From assembly GCA_022041995.1 (NCBI GenBank), contig CP074390.1, positions 1,116,001-1,180,000 of the forward strand: a stretch of 64,000 bases of DNA, in the 5' to 3' direction. Source of the stretch: Cupriavidus necator (GTDB lineage: Bacteria; Pseudomonadota; Gammaproteobacteria; Burkholderiales; Burkholderiaceae). A model generated the notes under the pieces. It had not been told where the DNA came from and searched no databases. It saw nothing but the letters and a program-made list of their open reading frames with translations. Shown here in pieces: positions 1-8,254 of this stretch (its first letter is position 1; each line of letters begins with the position of its first letter). The position numbers were made by a program, and so were the translations under genes.

Positions 1-1
1 C

Positions 2-535
2 GTCGGGGCCATCGTCGCCATCGCTCCCTGGCGGCACATGATCACCCCCGGCGGCCTGAAGATGTCGGTGGCCATGACCAACTGCGGCACGGTCGGCTGG
101 GTCTCCGACGCGCGCGGCTATCGCTATGACCCCGTCGATCCGCTGCGCGCAAAGCCGTGGCCGGAGATGCCTGCGAGTTTCCGGCAGCTCGCCACCGCCG
201 CCGCAGCGCAAGCAGGCTTTGCCGGTTTCGAGCCGGATGCCTGCCTGATCAACCGCTATGAGCCGGGCACCCGGCTCTCGCTGCACCAGGACCGCGACGA
301 GCGCGATTTCAGCGCGCCCATCGTCTCGGTCTCGCTGGGGCTGCCCGCGGTGTTCCTGTTCGGCGGCATGCGCCGCGCGGACCGTCCGCAGCGGGTGCGG
401 CTGGCGCATGGCGACGTGGTGGTGTGGGGCGGGCCGTCGCGGCTGGCCTTCCACGGCGTGGCGCCGCTGGCCGATGGCGACCATCCGCTGCTGGGGCGGC
501 TGCGCATCAACCTGACGTTCCGCAAGGCGCTGTAG
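2..535 (+). CDS. alkB: AlkB, oxidative DNA/RNA demethylase (5' end outside window)
   Basis: This is the C-terminal 177 residues of an Fe(II)/2-oxoglutarate dioxygenase that removes methyl groups from 1-methyladenine and 3-methylcytosine in alkylated nucleic acid. The reading frame is open from base 2, and residues before the first ATG (VGAIVAIAPWRH) already match AlkB, so the true start lies upstream. Visible motifs are the substrate-loop segment SVAMTNCG, the metal ligands in SLHQDRDE (His and Asp), the distal His in AFHGV, and the 2-oxoglutarate-binding arginines in RLRINLTFR at the C-terminus. E. coli AlkB is 216 residues, so about 40 are missing at the window edge. No adaptation-response partner such as ada is visible here. 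Confidence 0.95.
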   Translation, partial: VGAIVAIAPWRHMITPGGLKMSVAMTNCGTVGWVSDARGYRYDPVDPLRAKPWPEMPASFRQLATAAAAQAGFAGFEPDACLINRYEPGTRLSLHQDRDERDFSAPIVSVSLGLPAVFLFGGMRRADRPQRVRLAHGDVVVWGGPSRLAFHGVAPLADGDHPLLGRLRINLTFRKAL

Positions 536-618
536 CCCTCAGCGCCGCCTTTGCACTTTGCCAGGGGTTTTCTACAGTCTATGGACTGCCCTTAACGCCA
601 TCGAGCAAAGGCCACACC

Positions 619-1107
619 ATGCATCTAGACGGCTCCTGCCATTGCGGCGCCATCCATTTCTCGCTTGAGTCCGATTCCCCCTGCCCTTATATGCATTGCC
701 ATTGCTCGATCTGCCGCAAGACGGCGGGGAGCGGCGGCTACGCGATCAACCTCGGCGGCGATGCGGCCACGCTACGCGTGCGCGGGCGCAAGTACCTTCG
801 CATCTATCATGCCGTGCTGCGCGAACCCGGCAAGCGCGCGCGGCGCTCGCCGGCGCAGCGGCATTTCTGCGTGAAATGCGGCAGCGCGCTGTGGCTTTGG
901 GACCCGCGCTGGCCGGAGCTGGTGCATCCGCATGCGTCGGCCATCGATACGCCGCTGCCGCGCCCGCCGGAGGTGGTGGAGGCGGCGCTGGAATCTGTCG
1001 CGCCCTGGGTCGACGTGCCCAAGGGCAAAGGCCATGTGCACTGCGGCACCTGGCCGGAAGAATCGCTGGCGGACTGGCACAAGCGGCACGGCCTGTCGTC
1101 GCGCTGA
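619..1107 (+). CDS. GFA/CENP-V domain zinc-binding protein
   Basis: A 162-residue protein of the GFA (glutathione-dependent formaldehyde-activating enzyme) superfamily. The cysteine pattern is complete: CHCGA near residue 8, CHCSICRK near residue 31 and CVKCGS near residue 88, which hold two zinc ions in this fold. Members include Gfa-like and CENP-V-like proteins, but most bacterial ones have no proven substrate. I chose the ATG at 619 because the frame open upstream reads through the alkB 3' end, whereas from 619 the protein begins directly with MHLDGSCHCGAIHF, the usual start of the domain. It lies 83 bp after alkB on the same strand, possibly co-transcribed. Function beyond zinc binding is not predictable. 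Confidence 0.85.
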   Translation: MHLDGSCHCGAIHFSLESDSPCPYMHCHCSICRKTAGSGGYAINLGGDAATLRVRGRKYLRIYHAVLREPGKRARRSPAQRHFCVKCGSALWLWDPRWPELVHPHASAIDTPLPRPPEVVEAALESVAPWVDVPKGKGHVHCGTWPEESLADWHKRHGLSSR

Positions 1108-1125
1108 AAGGCTGCCGTTCGCGAT

Positions 1126-1275
1126 ATGAACCGTGACCTGGTCTCGGCGCACTGGCTGCCCAATGCGGGCATCGGCTACCGCTTCGAGTTCAAGCCGCGT
1201 GTCAATGTGCGGCTTGATGCCGGCTTCGGGCGGCGCACGCGCGGGGTCTGCTTCCAGATCAACGAAGCGCTCTGA
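1126..1275 (+). pseudogene. C-terminal remnant of a BamA/TamA-like (D15 surface antigen) outer-membrane protein
   Basis: A 49-codon open frame, too short to be a full gene. Its product reads GIGYRFEFKPRVNVRLDAGF and then ends in INEAL. This resembles the last two beta-strands of Omp85/D15 surface-antigen barrels, which end in an R.D.G.G turn and a terminal aromatic or hydrophobic strand. No upstream barrel sequence is present; the GFA gene ends 18 bp before. I read it as the tail of a deleted outer-membrane protein gene. The homology is judged by eye and could be wrong, since 49 residues is little evidence. The stop overlaps the start of a strong hairpin. Confidence 0.5.
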
Positions 1276-1303
1276 GCGCCCGGGACGCAAGGCCCGGGCG
1301 CTC
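1274..1303. terminator. Strong intergenic hairpin
   Basis: Perfect 11-bp inverted repeat, arms GAGCGCCCGGG and CCCGGGCGCTC, with an 8-base loop. It lies between the + strand remnant and the converging cysK stop, so it can act as a two-way terminator. There is no U-tract, so rho-independent function is only inferred. Confidence 0.6.
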
Positions 1304-1311
1304 ATGCCTGC

Positions 1312-2229
1312 TCAGGCGGGCAGGAACCCTTCGACGGTCAGGTAGCGTTCGCCGGTGTCATAGTTGAAGCCCAGCACGCGCGCATTGGCCGGCAGCTCGG
1401 GCAGCTTCTGCGCGATCGCGGCCAGCGTGGCGCCGGACGAGATGCCGACCAGGATGCCTTCCTCGCGCGCGCAGCGGCGTGCCATCTCGCGCGCGGGCTC
1501 GGCGTCGACCTGGATCACGCCGTCGAGCAACGAGGTATCGAGGTTCTTCGGGATAAAGCCCGCGCCGATGCCCTGGATCGGGTGCGGCGCCGGCGCGCCG
1601 CCGGAGATCACGGGCGAGGCCACCGGCTCGACGCCAAAGACCTTGAGCTGCGGCCACTTGTCCTTCAGCACGCGGGCGCAGCCCGTCAGGTGGCCGCCGG
1701 TGCCGACGCCGGTGATCAGCACATCCAGCCCCTCGGGGAAGTCATTCAGGATTTCCTGCGCGGTGGTGCGCGCGTGCACGTCGACATTGGCCGGATTCTC
1801 GAACTGCTGCGGCATCCATGCGCCCGGCGTGGCGGCGACCAGTTCTTCGGCGCGCGCGATCGAGCCTTTCATGCCCTTCTCGCGCGGGGTCAGGTCGAAG
1901 GTGGCGCCATAAGCCAGCATCAGGCGGCGGCGTTCCACCGACATGCTGTCCGGCATCACCAGCACCAGCTTGTAGCCCTTGACCGCGGCCACCATGGCCA
2001 GGCCGATGCCGGTATTGCCCGAGGTCGGCTCGATGATGGTGCCGCCGGGCTTGAGCACGCCGCGGCGTTCGGCGTCTTCCACCATCGACAGCGCGATGCG
2101 GTCTTTGATCGAGGCGCCGGGATTGCTGCGCTCTGACTTGATCCAGACCTCATGGCCGTTGCCGAATAGCCGGTTGATGCGGATATGCGGGGTATTGCCG
2201 ATCGTCTGCAGGATATTCTGGACCTTCAT
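1312..2229 (-). CDS. cysK: Cysteine synthase A (O-acetylserine sulfhydrylase)
   Basis: A PLP enzyme of 305 residues that makes cysteine from O-acetylserine and sulfide in the cytoplasm. The PLP lysine is in [12 protein letters not shown] near residue 42. The substrate-binding loop [10 protein letters not shown] follows near residue 68, and the phosphate-binding loop [10 protein letters not shown] near residue 177. GIGAGFIP and GISSGAT match CysK rather than CysM. The start is [14 protein letters not shown] at 2229; the frame stays open 30 codons upstream, but that part has no similarity to the family. The length equals that of typical CysK. A DUF938 methyltransferase lies about 120 bp upstream on the same strand. 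No CysB site or other cys gene is obvious nearby. Confidence 0.95.
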   Translation of the reverse strand: MKVQNILQTIGNTPHIRINRLFGNGHEVWIKSERSNPGASIKDRIALSMVEDAERRGVLKPGGTIIEPTSGNTGIGLAMVAAVKGYKLVLVMPDSMSVERRRLMLAYGATFDLTPREKGMKGSIARAEELVAATPGAWMPQQFENPANVDVHARTTAQEILNDFPEGLDVLITGVGTGGHLTGCARVLKDKWPQLKVFGVEPVASPVISGGAPAPHPIQGIGAGFIPKNLDTSLLDGVIQVDAEPAREMARRCAREEGILVGISSGATLAAIAQKLPELPANARVLGFNYDTGERYLTVEGFLPA

Positions 2230-2347
2230 CGTGTTCTCCGTGGCGGGCGCGGTGCGGCAAGCCTGGAAGGCTCCCGGCACCGCAGGATCGAATGACGGAA
2301 AGATTCTAGTGCAAGGCACCGGCCGCGGCTGAGGCGCCGGCTGCCGC

Positions 2348-2965
2348 TTACTTGCGGAACACCAGGCTGAAGTTGTTGGCCGGCATCGGCACCGGCTCGT
2401 CGCAGCGCATGCCCTGCGCCTCGCCCAGCGCGATCACGGCTTCCATGTCGCGCACGCCCCAGTCGGCATCGGTGGCACGCAGCTGCGCGTCGAAGGCCGC
2501 ATTGCTGGGCGCCGTATGCGCGCCGCCGCGGCGATAGGGGCCGTACAGGAACAGCACGCCGCCCGGGCCCAGCAGCTTGCCGGCGCCTGCGAAGAGCGCC
2601 TCTGCTGCGGCCCACGGGGCGATATGGATCATGTTGATGCAAACCACCGCATCCGCGGCGTCGATGCTCCACGGCTGGCGGCAGACATCCAGCGCCAGCG
2701 GCGCGCGCACATTGGCCAGGCCCGCATGCGCGGTCCACGCGGCGATCGACGCGCGCGCGGCGGCTTCCGGATCGCTTGGCTGCCAGGTCAGTCCCGGCAA
2801 CGCTGCGGCGAAATGCACGGCATGCTGGCCGGTGCCGCTGGCAATTTCCAGTACCGTGCCGCTGGCGGGCAGCACATTGCGCAGCACCGCAAGGATCGGT
2901 TCGCGGTTGCGCTCGGTGGCGGGCGCCATGCGGCGTGCGTCGGGGTCTTGGGTCGAGCCGGTCAT
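2348..2965 (-). CDS. DUF938 SAM-dependent methyltransferase
   Basis: A 205-residue protein of the DUF938 family, a class I S-adenosylmethionine methyltransferase fold. Motif I is [15 protein letters not shown] near residue 40, followed by QPSD (post-I acidic position) and the family's characteristic NMIHIAPW and [17 protein letters not shown] segments. The substrate of this family is not known to me. It ends about 120 bp before the start of cysK on the same strand and may share its transcript. The start [20 protein letters not shown] is typical for the family, in which [13 protein letters not shown] opens the domain. Cytoplasmic, no signal peptide. Confidence 0.88.
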   Translation of the reverse strand: MTGSTQDPDARRMAPATERNREPILAVLRNVLPASGTVLEIASGTGQHAVHFAAALPGLTWQPSDPEAAARASIAAWTAHAGLANVRAPLALDVCRQPWSIDAADAVVCINMIHIAPWAAAEALFAGAGKLLGPGGVLFLYGPYRRGGAHTAPSNAAFDAQLRATDADWGVRDMEAVIALGEAQGMRCDEPVPMPANNFSLVFRK

Positions 2966-3078
2966 GATGGCATGCTCAGCGGGGGAAAGGGCTTAGCGTA
3001 GCAGAATCGGCGCGCGGGAGGGACCGCGTGGCGGCCCCACCACCCCTCAACCAGACATACACGGGAACGCATGCAAAC

Positions 3079-3096
3079 GGCGGGCCGAAGCCCGCC
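3079..3096 (-). terminator. Terminator of the phoX gene, TTCG tetraloop
   Basis: Read on the minus strand, the arms GGCGGGC and GCCCGCC are closed by a TTCG tetraloop and followed by GTTTG. It starts 28 bp after the phoX stop, a normal position and shape for a transcription terminator. Confidence 0.7.
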
Positions 3097-3123
3097 GCCC
3101 TCATTCCCGCACTACCGTACGCT

Positions 3124-5109
3124 TCAAGCCTTGGCCAGCTTGACGCCGGTCGGGTCGCCCGTCAGGTACCCCACAGCGGCACCGAAGCGGTCCTTGTAGT
3201 TGGCCATCACCTTCGCTTCCAGCGCCGACCGGACCTTGTCGTGCAGCGGCGACTCCCAGTCGCCAACGTGCTGGAAGTTGCTCATCACGTAGGTCCAGCC
3301 GTTGATCTCGTCCACCGCATGCAGCCCCGTGGATTCCGCGCCGACCGGGCACGACAGCACGCGGCTGAGCACCTTGGTGTCGACGTTGTATGCCCACAGG
3401 AAGTTGTTGACGTGGGTGTTGCTGTCCTCGCCGACAAACAGCGTGCGCAGCTTTTCCGAGAACTTCAGGTTGTCGGGCGTGGCGACCTTGTCCGGGTTGG
3501 CAAAGTTGCCCAGCGCATCCTGCTGCTTCATCTTGCCGCCGCCCAGGTCTTCGCTGATCAGCGCCGGCACCGCCGCCATGTCGACCGGCACCCATTCGCT
3601 GCTGATGGCCGTGCCGGTCTTGTCGGCCTGGCCGCCCTTCAGGTTCAGCTCATAGACCGCGCCGGAGTACGGGCCTTCCACCTGGATGTCACCGGCGTTG
3701 GCGGCATTGCCCGCGAGCATGCTCGACTCGATGCGCGACATCGCCGAATAGGCCTTCTTGTCCTTGATGTTGACCGTGGTGCCTTCCATCTTGGTAAAGC
3801 CCAGGCTGCCGCCGACCAGCGCGGCGTAGCGGTGCGTTTCCAGGAACGCCGCGGCCTTTTCCATGCCCGGCATCAGCTTCACCCAGTTCTGCTTGCCGCT
3901 GTAGAGGATGCGGGTATAGCTGACATCAGCCGGATCGGCTGTCTTCACGTCCATGATGTCGGCCAGCTTGATGCCGCCGTCGACAAGGGTACGGATTTCG
4001 GCGCTGGTGGCGCTGCCCAGCTTGATCCACGACAGCGTGGCACTGCCGGGACCCGCGCCCGAGGTCTGGTGCCACTTGGCCACGTACAGCGTGCCGGACG
4101 ACAGGTCGCGGGCGCGGTCGGCGATAAACAGGAACAGGCCGCCGTTGGTGGCATCGTCGCCCATCAGCACGGTGCGCTCGTCGGGCATGACCTGCACCAG
4201 TTCGTGCGAGATGCGGCCCAGGCAGTAGTGCTTCTTGATGGTGCCGGTGCCGTCCGGGTTGACCGTGACTTCGGGCAGGTGGCCGTAGTTATAGGCATTG
4301 GCCTTGGCCGGGTCACCGTACAGGTTCTGGCTGTAGCCCTGCAGCTGCTTGACCGCGTTGGCGTCCATCTGGTCGGTCTCGTACTCTTCGCTCGACAGGT
4401 GGGTGTTCCAAGGCGACAGGCTGGCGCCGCAGGTGATCCACAGGCCGTTGACGCCGGAGGTGTCGACATTGTGGTACTTCACCGGGGTCAGCTTGCCGGT
4501 GGCCGGATCCTGGTCCAGCGTCACCACGGCAATGGGCGACGGCAGCAGGCCGTACATGCTGACATTGCCCTGGTTGCGCGTGGTGTACTCGAACTGCACC
4601 ACCGCAAACACGGTCTTGCCCTTGACGCCGGGCACGGTCGGGTTGGCCAGGGTCAGCAGCGAGCTGCCGTCCGGCGCATCAGAGAAGAACTGGCGTTCCT
4701 TGCCGGCCACGGAGGTGTCCATGATCGGCTTGTTGTTGATGTCGTAGTAGCCGCCGGCCAGGATGGTGCCACCCTTGCCGTCGGGCAGGGTGTCGCCGGT
4801 GATGAAGAACGGCTGGTAGGCCAGCTTGTAGGTCTGGCTGCTGCCGTCGCTGAACGACACCTTGAGGCTGGAGCCCACCGTGGTGGTCGCCATCGCGTCC
4901 GGCGTGGCCAGCGTCGGCGCGCTCATGCCAACGAACTCGGCAGTGGTGAACGTGGCGGCCTGGGCCGGCGGAAGGGGCGCGGCGACAGCGTCGTCGCCAC
5001 CGCCGCAACCTGCCAGCAGGCTGGTGGAGGCAAGGCCAAGCGGCAGCATCGGCGCGCCGGCCAGGAGCTTCAGGGCCTTGCGGCGGCCAGCATTGGGTTG
5101 TTCAAGCAT
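3124..5109 (-). CDS. phoX: PhoX-family (DUF839) phosphatase, Tat-exported lipoprotein
   Basis: A 661-residue secreted protein of the DUF839/PhoX alkaline phosphatase group, calcium/iron enzymes that release phosphate from organic phosphomonoesters. The N-terminus carries a twin-arginine-like signal (GRRKALKLLAGAP) immediately followed by a lipobox, SLLAGCGGGDD, so the mature protein is probably a lipid-anchored Tat substrate. Family landmarks include SLSPWNTHLSSEEYE, HELVQV near residue 365, LFLFIADRARDLSSGTLYVAKW, and GEDSNTHVNN near the C-terminus. The start is MLEQPNAGRRKAL at 5109; the frame is open further upstream but the extra residues are arginine-rich noise. No pho-regulon neighbours are seen, so phosphate control is an inference. 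Some DUF839 proteins have no proven activity. Confidence 0.85.
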   Translation of the reverse strand: MLEQPNAGRRKALKLLAGAPMLPLGLASTSLLAGCGGGDDAVAAPLPPAQAATFTTAEFVGMSAPTLATPDAMATTTVGSSLKVSFSDGSSQTYKLAYQPFFITGDTLPDGKGGTILAGGYYDINNKPIMDTSVAGKERQFFSDAPDGSSLLTLANPTVPGVKGKTVFAVVQFEYTTRNQGNVSMYGLLPSPIAVVTLDQDPATGKLTPVKYHNVDTSGVNGLWITCGASLSPWNTHLSSEEYETDQMDANAVKQLQGYSQNLYGDPAKANAYNYGHLPEVTVNPDGTGTIKKHYCLGRISHELVQVMPDERTVLMGDDATNGGLFLFIADRARDLSSGTLYVAKWHQTSGAGPGSATLSWIKLGSATSAEIRTLVDGGIKLADIMDVKTADPADVSYTRILYSGKQNWVKLMPGMEKAAAFLETHRYAALVGGSLGFTKMEGTTVNIKDKKAYSAMSRIESSMLAGNAANAGDIQVEGPYSGAVYELNLKGGQADKTGTAISSEWVPVDMAAVPALISEDLGGGKMKQQDALGNFANPDKVATPDNLKFSEKLRTLFVGEDSNTHVNNFLWAYNVDTKVLSRVLSCPVGAESTGLHAVDEINGWTYVMSNFQHVGDWESPLHDKVRSALEAKVMANYKDRFGAAVGYLTGDPTGVKLAKA

Positions 5110-5396
5110 GTTCTCGATCCGGGGAAGAGGAAGGGATATGTTGTTCACTGCGTATTTGCGCCGGTCCCGCGGGCGGGACCGGGCACCTGTTGGCACAGGC
5201 GGGCGGCATTGCGCATGGCCTGGGCGGATCGTAGGCGCCGTTTGTGACAGCAAGTTGACGATACGACGCAAAGGCGGTGCTTTCGGCCTGCTCCCGGATG
5301 CCGCTGCGGTACACTCGCCCTTTGCATCCGCGGCTCCACAGGCGCGGATCCGTTGAATGCCGGCAGCCTCCGTTTCTGCCCCTTCCGCCCTTCCGC

Positions 5397-6014
5397 TTGC
5401 CCACTTACACGCTAGCCAACCCCGTCCAGGCCGAGATCGAAATCCGCAAGAGCCGCTTCCTGGCGCTGGCGCTGCCCGTTGCCGACCGGGAAGCCGCCAT
5501 GGCGGCGCTGCAGGCGCTGCGCGCCGAGCACCCCACCGCCACCCACGTGTGCTGGGCATTGCTGGCCGGCGGCGCCTCGGGCATGTCCGACGATGGCGAG
5601 CCCTCCGGCACCGCCGGCCGGCCCATTCTGGAGGTGCTGCGCCACCATGACCTGGACGGCGTGCTGGCGGCGGTGGTGCGCTATTACGGTGGCGTCAAAC
5701 TGGGGGCGGGCGGGTTGGTGCGCGCTTACACCGATGCCATCGCGGCCGCGCTGAAAACGGCCGAGCGCGTGGAACGCATCGCCTACGGCACCCTGACGGT
5801 GTCCGTCGACTATGCCGACGAGCCGCGTGTGCGCCGCTGGCTCGACTACGAAGCGCAGCCGGGCTGCACGCTGGCCGGCACCGACTATGGCGCACTGGCC
5901 ACGCTGGTCCTGCGCATGCCCGCAACCCAGCTCAACGTGGCGCGCGATGCCCTGCGCGATGCAACCCACGGACGCGCCCAATTCCCGGAAGCGGAGGATG
6001 AGGCCCATGGCTGA
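5397..6014 (+). CDS. yigZ: YigZ/IMPACT family protein
   Basis: A member of the IMPACT/YigZ (UPF0029) family, about 205 residues from the chosen start against 204 in E. coli YigZ. The N-terminal domain has the family signature SGMSDDGEPSGTAGRPIL and the glycine-rich VRYYGGVKLGAGGLVRAY; the C-terminal part is the ferredoxin-like UPF0029 domain. The role is unclear; eukaryotic IMPACT modulates Gcn2, and bacterial members may bind nucleic acid. I placed the start at the TTG at 5397 (product L/MPTYTLANPVQAEIEIRKSRF) because that matches the family N-terminus; an in-frame ATG at 5298 would add 33 arginine- and proline-rich residues. No good ribosome site precedes either. The stop overlaps the ferredoxin start by 8 bp, so the two are translationally coupled. 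Confidence 0.85.
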   Translation: MPTYTLANPVQAEIEIRKSRFLALALPVADREAAMAALQALRAEHPTATHVCWALLAGGASGMSDDGEPSGTAGRPILEVLRHHDLDGVLAAVVRYYGGVKLGAGGLVRAYTDAIAAALKTAERVERIAYGTLTVSVDYADEPRVRRWLDYEAQPGCTLAGTDYGALATLVLRMPATQLNVARDALRDATHGRAQFPEAEDEAHG

Positions 6015-6321
6015 ACGCGAGCCGGTGGCGCCGGACGACCGCGCGGAATTCACCGCAAGCGTGCTGCCAGGCAATACCCGCTTTGCCGCGCCGGCGGGGC
6101 TGAGCCTGCTGGAAGCTGCATTGCTCGAAGGCGTGGCGCTGCCCAACTCCTGCCGCAACGGCACCTGCCGCGCCTGCGCCAGCCGGCTGCATGCGGGAAC
6201 GATCCGCTATCGGATCGAATGGCCGGGGTTGAGTCTGGATGAGAGGGAAGAGGGGCTGATCTTGCCGTGTGTGGCTTGTCCGGCCAGTGATGTGGTGATC
6301 GAGCCGGTAAGTCTCGGATAG
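6007..6321 (+). CDS. Small plant-type [2Fe-2S] ferredoxin
   Basis: A 104-residue ferredoxin of the plant/adrenodoxin-like fold. The cluster ligands are in NSCRNGTCRACASRL (Cys-x4-Cys-x2-Cys, residues about 49 to 57) with a fourth Cys in LPCVACP near residue 89. The segment TRFAAPAGLSLLEAALLEGV is the usual start of the domain. It is an electron carrier, but its reductase and acceptor are not encoded next to it. The gene begins inside the last codons of yigZ (8-bp overlap), so the pair is an operon. It converges with the PIN toxin gene, only 4 bp away. The ATG at 6007 is the first in the frame consistent with family length. Confidence 0.9.
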   Translation: MAEREPVAPDDRAEFTASVLPGNTRFAAPAGLSLLEAALLEGVALPNSCRNGTCRACASRLHAGTIRYRIEWPGLSLDEREEGLILPCVACPASDVVIEPVSLG

Positions 6322-6325
6322 GCGT

Positions 6326-6712
6326 TCAGATCAGGCGGACAGGCCCGGGGTACTGGGCAACGAGCTGGTCGGATGTCAGCAGCGTAATGCCCTCGACAGT
6401 GGCCTGGGCCACCAGGAGCCGGTCAAAGGGATCCTTGTGAATCGGAGGAAGGCAATTTATCGCCACCGCGTGTTCACTGCCGATCGGCAGCTCGCTGTAG
6501 CCGTTGTCGATCAAGCCTCTGCGCAACACTCGGGCATCGACATGAAAGTCCGCGCGGCCGAGCCCCTGCTTGATCGCGACCTCCCACAAACTGGCCGCGC
6601 TGAAATAAGGCTTTGTGTCCTCGTTACCCAGTATCGACTGTGCGACGGGCGACAGGCGCGCAGGCGTCAAGGCCGCCCATAGTAAGAGGTGGGTATCGAG
6701 CAAGACTTTCAT
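6326..6712 (-). CDS. PIN-domain ribonuclease toxin (VapC-like)
   Basis: A 128-residue PIN-domain protein, the toxin of a type II toxin-antitoxin pair. PIN acidic residues are visible: Asp in LLDTHLLLW at the N-terminus, Glu in SLWEVAIK, Asp in KDPFDRLLVAQA and Asp in LTSDQL, which together bind Mg/Mn and cut RNA. HKDPFDRLL is typical of the subgroup paired with Phd/YefM antitoxins. The start ATG overlaps the antitoxin stop by 4 bp (ATGA), indicating translational coupling with the antitoxin made first. All catalytic positions are present, so the toxin is probably functional. The RNA target is unknown. Confidence 0.92.
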   Translation of the reverse strand: MKVLLDTHLLLWAALTPARLSPVAQSILGNEDTKPYFSAASLWEVAIKQGLGRADFHVDARVLRRGLIDNGYSELPIGSEHAVAINCLPPIHKDPFDRLLVAQATVEGITLLTSDQLVAQYPGPVRLI

Positions 6713-6954
6713 GACTCGCCGCCAAACATGGCTTCAATCTCACGCTGGCCCATGCGATCAAAGTCATCGGGCACCTGACCCTGGCCGGCCATGAACCCCA
6801 GCCGCTTGACCTGGTTTGCTTCCGGCGCATTCAACGCAATGACCTTCACCAGTGGCTTGCCTGCCTTGGCAATCACAAATGGCTCGCCCTTGGCCGCCTG
6901 GTCAACCAGCCGGGAGAGATGCGTCTTCGCGTCGTGGATGTTGACGGTTTGCAT
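6709..6954 (-). CDS. Phd/YefM-family antitoxin
   Basis: An 81-residue antitoxin. Residues 1 to 50 form the Phd/YefM DNA-binding domain (MQTVNIHDAKTHLSRLVDQA, then GEPFVIAKAGKPLVKV). The C-terminal tail, rich in Gln, Asp and Glu (DDFDRMGQREIEAMFGGES), is the part that in this family masks the toxin. The ATG at 6954 is the start; the long open frame upstream is only the antisense of the esterase gene. It is the first gene of the pair, and the palindrome just upstream of its start is a likely autoregulatory site bound by the antitoxin or the complex. Confidence 0.92.
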   Translation of the reverse strand: MQTVNIHDAKTHLSRLVDQAAKGEPFVIAKAGKPLVKVIALNAPEANQVKRLGFMAGQGQVPDDFDRMGQREIEAMFGGES

Positions 6955-6964
6955 GGCATGGCTC

Positions 6965-6985
6965 ACTAAACTAAGTTTAGTTAGT
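6965..6985 (-). promoter_or_regulatory. Putative operator of the toxin-antitoxin operon
   Basis: The arms CTAAACT and AGTTTAG flank a single A (6966-6980), set in a longer AT-rich stretch with further TTAGT/CTAG half-sites. It lies 11 bp upstream of the antitoxin ATG, where autorepressed Phd/YefM operons usually carry their operator. The AT content stands out against the GC-rich surroundings. TAAACT on the minus strand could serve as the -10 box. Confidence 0.6.
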
Positions 6986-7022
6986 CTAGTCCTGCCATAG
7001 CTTCGAAGCAATAGCCGTTTTT

Positions 7023-8123
7023 CTAAACTCCGACCGCCAGAAAAAACCGCAACGCCAGCTTCAGCCCATCCGGCCCCGCCGGATCGGAGAATGCCTGGCC
7101 GCCTGCTCCGCCGCTCCAGGCGTGACCCAGGCCCTCGATCCGCACCAGGCGCAGGTAAGGCGACTTTCCCTCCATCCAGTCGGACACCTCCATGGCACGG
7201 CGCATGCCGCGCTGGATGCGCCGTGCCGGCACCGCGGACAGCGCGTGCGCATCCTCCGGCTGCAGGTGCATCCACAGGCCCGCCGCGGCAGTGGCGTTGC
7301 TGAAATCGACCACGTGGTCGGCATCGCCATGCAGCAATAGCAACGGCGGCGGGCGGCGCCCTGCCAGCCCGAACCGCAGCGCCTGCATGGCCCTGGTATC
7401 GGGCCCGCGCCCCCCGCGCATGGCGCGCGCTGCCTGGGCGGCATTGCTGGCGCTCCAGGGCACCGCGCCGGAGTGCGATCCCACTGCGGCAAAGCGTTCC
7501 GGGTAGCGCAGCCCCAGCATCAGCGCCATCGCGCCGCCCGCGGACAGCCCCAGCACGCTGATGCGGTCCGCGGCGACCGGATGGCGGCGGCAAGCCTGGT
7601 CGATCAGCGCCATCAGCAGCCCGGCTTCAACGCCGCCCTGCGCGGCGGGCCGGAACCAGTTCCAGCAGCGCTGCGCGTTGGCCTGCGAGGTCTGTTCAGG
7701 CAGCAACACCACCCAGCCGGCTTCACGCGCCACGGCGGCGGCGCGCGTGACCGCGGCAAAGCTGGCGGCGTCCTGGCCGCAGCCATGCAGCAGCACCCGC
7801 ATCGGGGCGCGCCGCGACGCCGTGACGCCAGCCGGCACGAAGATGCGGTAGCGGCGCGGTGCCAGTGGCGCGCCGCCCCATGCGCCTTCTTCCCAGCGTC
7901 CGCTGCCGCGGCTTTGCGGCGCCTGCACCGGCGATACCACGCCCGACAGTGCGCGCTGCGTGGCGGCCGTGACTGCAGCCGATTGCTTCACCGCGTTGCG
8001 CACGATGGCCTCGGTCATCGGCCTGGTCAGGTTCTGGTTGACGGCGCGCTGCATGCGGCGCGCATTGCGGGCCGCGGCCTTGTTCAGCGTGGACCAGAGT
8101 TTTGCACCGGATGAGCGGGGCAT
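7023..8123 (-). CDS. PHB-depolymerase-family (LpqC-like) esterase
   Basis: A 366-residue alpha/beta hydrolase of the esterase PHB depolymerase family. The catalytic domain begins near residue 90 (YRIFVPAG, then LLHGCGQDAASFA). The nucleophile serine is in VLGLSAGGAMALML near residue 195, the acid in LLHGDADHVVDF, and the histidine in GLGHAWSGG near the end. The first 85 residues are basic and Ala/Asn/Arg-rich without a clear signal peptide, so a cytoplasmic location, perhaps at PHB granules, is possible. Many family members act on short esters or feruloyl esters, so PHB is not certain. It lies upstream of the toxin-antitoxin pair on the same strand. Confidence 0.85.
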   Translation of the reverse strand: MPRSSGAKLWSTLNKAAARNARRMQRAVNQNLTRPMTEAIVRNAVKQSAAVTAATQRALSGVVSPVQAPQSRGSGRWEEGAWGGAPLAPRRYRIFVPAGVTASRRAPMRVLLHGCGQDAASFAAVTRAAAVAREAGWVVLLPEQTSQANAQRCWNWFRPAAQGGVEAGLLMALIDQACRRHPVAADRISVLGLSAGGAMALMLGLRYPERFAAVGSHSGAVPWSASNAAQAARAMRGGRGPDTRAMQALRFGLAGRRPPPLLLLHGDADHVVDFSNATAAAGLWMHLQPEDAHALSAVPARRIQRGMRRAMEVSDWMEGKSPYLRLVRIEGLGHAWSGGAGGQAFSDPAGPDGLKLALRFFLAVGV

Positions 8124-8254
8124 GCGCGTCCTGTCGGCTTGGGTAACCCGTACATCATATGCGCTGGCTCAGGCCACCTTGCATGCAACGCGTGCCGGAT
8201 GACTGCCTACAATGCAAGGGCCGTGTCATCCCGAGACATGGACAGGAGGCAAGC

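Noticed and set aside
3028-5247. A 739-codon open frame on the + strand opposite phoX
   Set aside because: It is the antisense shadow of phoX: the product is rich in His, Arg, Val and Gln with no family features, while the minus strand gives a complete PhoX protein.
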